From: an uncultured Collinsella sp.
GTDB lineage: Bacteria > Actinomycetota > Coriobacteriia > Coriobacteriales > Coriobacteriaceae
Reading direction: 5' to 3'
NCBI GenBank assembly: GCA_902494245.1
Contig: CABUSR010000002.1
Span: 1-64,000, forward strand
Length of the DNA: 64,000 bases
Positions within the stretch are counted from its first letter, which is position 1. Every line of letters begins with the position of its first letter. Under the pieces are notes generated by a model. It had not been told where the DNA came from and did not search any database. It was given only the letters and a program-made list of their open reading frames with translations. Shown piece by piece: positions 62,705-64,000 of this stretch. Position numbers and translations under genes: made by a program.

Positions 62705-62741
62705 CGACCAAAAAGGGACAGGTTCATTTTGGCAGGTTTTA
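62705..62741. repeat. CTGTCCC-core hairpin repeat, family A, copy 6
   Basis: ACCAAAAA, GGGACAGGTTCA and TTTTGGCAGGTTTTA; inverted like copy 2. The right end contains the histidine kinase stop codon (62739-62741), just before the ABC genes. Confidence 0.82.
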
Positions 62742-64000
62742 GAGGCGGACGGTGAAGGTGATCTGGTTACCGTGGCCGCAGACAGAAGCGCTCCCGCCAT
62801 GGGCCTCGGCGATGGCACGCACGACGGATAGACCCACGCCCGAGCCGCCCGTCTTGGAGCTACGCGAGACGTCTGCACGGTAGAAGCGGTCGAACAGTCG
62901 GTCCAGGTCACCCTCGGGCAGCTCGTCCACGGCGTTCGACACGGCAAGTTCGGCGACGCCCTTACCCTGACCGCGTGAGACGGCACGCAGGCTCAGCTCG
63001 ATAACACTGCCCTCGCTCGCGTAGCGTGTGGCGTTGTCCAGCAGCAGCTCAACAACCTGCGCCACCGCCTCGGCATCGGCATGGGCTCGCACGCCGCTTG
63101 CAATCGACGTCGACAGACGCTTGCCACGCGAAACCGCCACCGACTCAAACGGCGCCGCCGCCTTGTCCACGGCCTCCGAAAGATCGATCGATGTCATGGT
63201 AAAGCCCGCCGAGCCCTCGTCCATGCGAGCCAAAAACACCAGACGCTCCGTGAGCGCCGTCAGCCGCGCGACCTGCTCGTGAATGCTCTGCGTCCACTCA
63301 CTCTCGCCGCTCTCGATCTCTTGCACCTCATTGGCGGCGTCAATTACAGCCAGCGGCGTCTTGATCTCGTGGCTCGCATCGGTAATAAAGCGCTTTTGCT
63401 TGCTGTAGCTCTCGACCATCGGTCGAATCACCGCGCCCGAGGCACCCGCCACAATTGCCAGCACCGCCAGCCAGCCAATGCAACTGATCGCCACGCTCGC
63501 GCTCAAAAACGAATGAAAGCTTGCAAGCTCGCGCGAGCAGTCCACGAACACATAGGTTGTCTCGTCGCCCTGAACCGTAACCGTATAGCGGTAGTTACCA
63601 GAAAAGCCCGAGGTCCAACCCTTGGAATATAGTCCTGCAGCGATGCGTGCAGCACGCTTAGTGCCCACCGCGGCAATGCGGGCCGTGTTGACATCTGTCA
63701 CCCGCCCGCCGGCAATCGACACCGTAAAGTAGCGCGTGTCGAAGGGAGACTCCGCCGTCATACCTTCAAAATGCCCGGCGCGAACGGCCGCCCGGTTACC
63801 GGTAGCGACCTTGCCGGCAACCGCATCCTGACCGGGATCGGTCTTAGGCTCGTCCTCCCAATCAATGCCATCCTTGCCCGCCAAGATATAGTCCAGGCGA
63901 GCATCGGCCATCTTGCAGACATGCGAGTAGTTGACGACGTTGATGCCGGCAATGATGAGCGTGAGCACCACGGTCACAGCACCCATGGCAACGAGGATGA
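62739..64000 (-). CDS. Sensor histidine kinase (5' end beyond the window)
   Basis: At least 415 residues; the frame is open to the window edge, so the N-terminus is missing. A membrane helix, an extracytoplasmic sensor (~25-130, YFTVSIAGGRVTDVN), a second helix (~150-170), then DHp with HEIKTPLAVIDAANEV (phospho-His) and HATPase with LLLDNATRYASEG, FDRFYRAD and GGSGVGLSVV. The partner regulator is presumably outside the window. Downstream MacB-type ABC genes suggest an antimicrobial- or envelope-stress-responsive module. Confidence 0.92.
   Translation of the reverse strand, partial: ILVAMGAVTVVLTLIIAGINVVNYSHVCKMADARLDYILAGKDGIDWEDEPKTDPGQDAVAGKVATGNRAAVRAGHFEGMTAESPFDTRYFTVSIAGGRVTDVNTARIAAVGTKRAARIAAGLYSKGWTSGFSGNYRYTVTVQGDETTYVFVDCSRELASFHSFLSASVAISCIGWLAVLAIVAGASGAVIRPMVESYSKQKRFITDASHEIKTPLAVIDAANEVQEIESGESEWTQSIHEQVARLTALTERLVFLARMDEGSAGFTMTSIDLSEAVDKAAAPFESVAVSRGKRLSTSIASGVRAHADAEAVAQVVELLLDNATRYASEGSVIELSLRAVSRGQGKGVAELAVSNAVDELPEGDLDRLFDRFYRADVSRSSKTGGSGVGLSVVRAIAEAHGGSASVCGHGNQITFTVRL

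Overview
The window looks like chromosomal DNA of a GC-rich gut actinobacterium of the class Coriobacteriia, most likely Collinsella or a close relative. This rests on codon use, the ensemble of genes (AmaP/DUF2273/Asp23 set, DUF6020 membrane protein, giant 2-hydroxyacyl-CoA dehydratase activase, SEC-C methionine aminopeptidase, CAP/coiled-coil surface protein with an LxxTG-type anchor) and many intergenic hairpin repeats. No rRNA, tRNA, cas gene, integrase or transposase was recognised.

Layout. 1-650: divergent, inverted copy of a dispersed element, no gene. 0.65-16.4 kb: housekeeping and envelope genes (YtcJ-type amidohydrolase and M20 amidohydrolase, divergent; zinc-ribbon membrane protein; YitT; AmaP-DUF2273-Asp23 operon; YebC; DUF6020; Lgt; NifU-like scaffold; dCMP deaminase; type III pantothenate kinase; OPT transporter). 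16.5-22.5 kb: large LxxTG-anchored CAP protein, DUF389 membrane protein, a small secreted protein and a frameshifted remnant. 22.6-28.1 kb: TetR regulator and a 1593-residue acyl-CoA dehydratase activase in one operon. 28.16-28.63 kb: a compact cassette bracketed by two related hairpins. It holds a 41-residue hydrophobic/basic ORF, a candidate convergent antisense RNA, and a LexA-like box over the ORF promoter; this is a candidate SOS-controlled type I toxin-antitoxin system and the most interesting find. 28.6-35.2 kb: HAD phosphatase, MFS pump with TetR regulator and two operators, amtB-glnK, a CmpB-type membrane protein and an HD hydrolase. 35.4-42.1 kb: DXS-like thiamine enzyme, a tandem palindrome array, a complete polar amino-acid ABC importer and a class-I glutamine amidotransferase-like hydrolase.

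42.2-45.7 kb: an AT-richer accessory block with a three-gene ABC exporter and a DUF2975/YozG-type regulator pair. 45.8-48.1 kb: Hpt protein and a GGDEF-receiver-HD-GYP regulator. 48.3-56.3 kb: alpha/beta hydrolase, radical SAM protein, methionine aminopeptidase, 2-hydroxyacid dehydrogenase, M18 aminopeptidase, membrane-anchored Ntn hydrolase and phosphofructokinase. 56.3-59.2 kb: a repeat-dense island with two small accessory genes, bounded by direct copies of the same element seen at the left edge. 59.2-64 kb: histidine kinase (cut by the window end) followed by a MacB-type ABC pair, probably its regulatory target.

A recurrent theme is structured intergenic DNA. Hairpins sharing the core CTGTCCC sit directly on stop codons of unrelated genes, long palindromes begin with TTGCGGTG, and long nested hairpins follow pfk and amtB. 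Product names come from motif recognition by eye; no database search was run.
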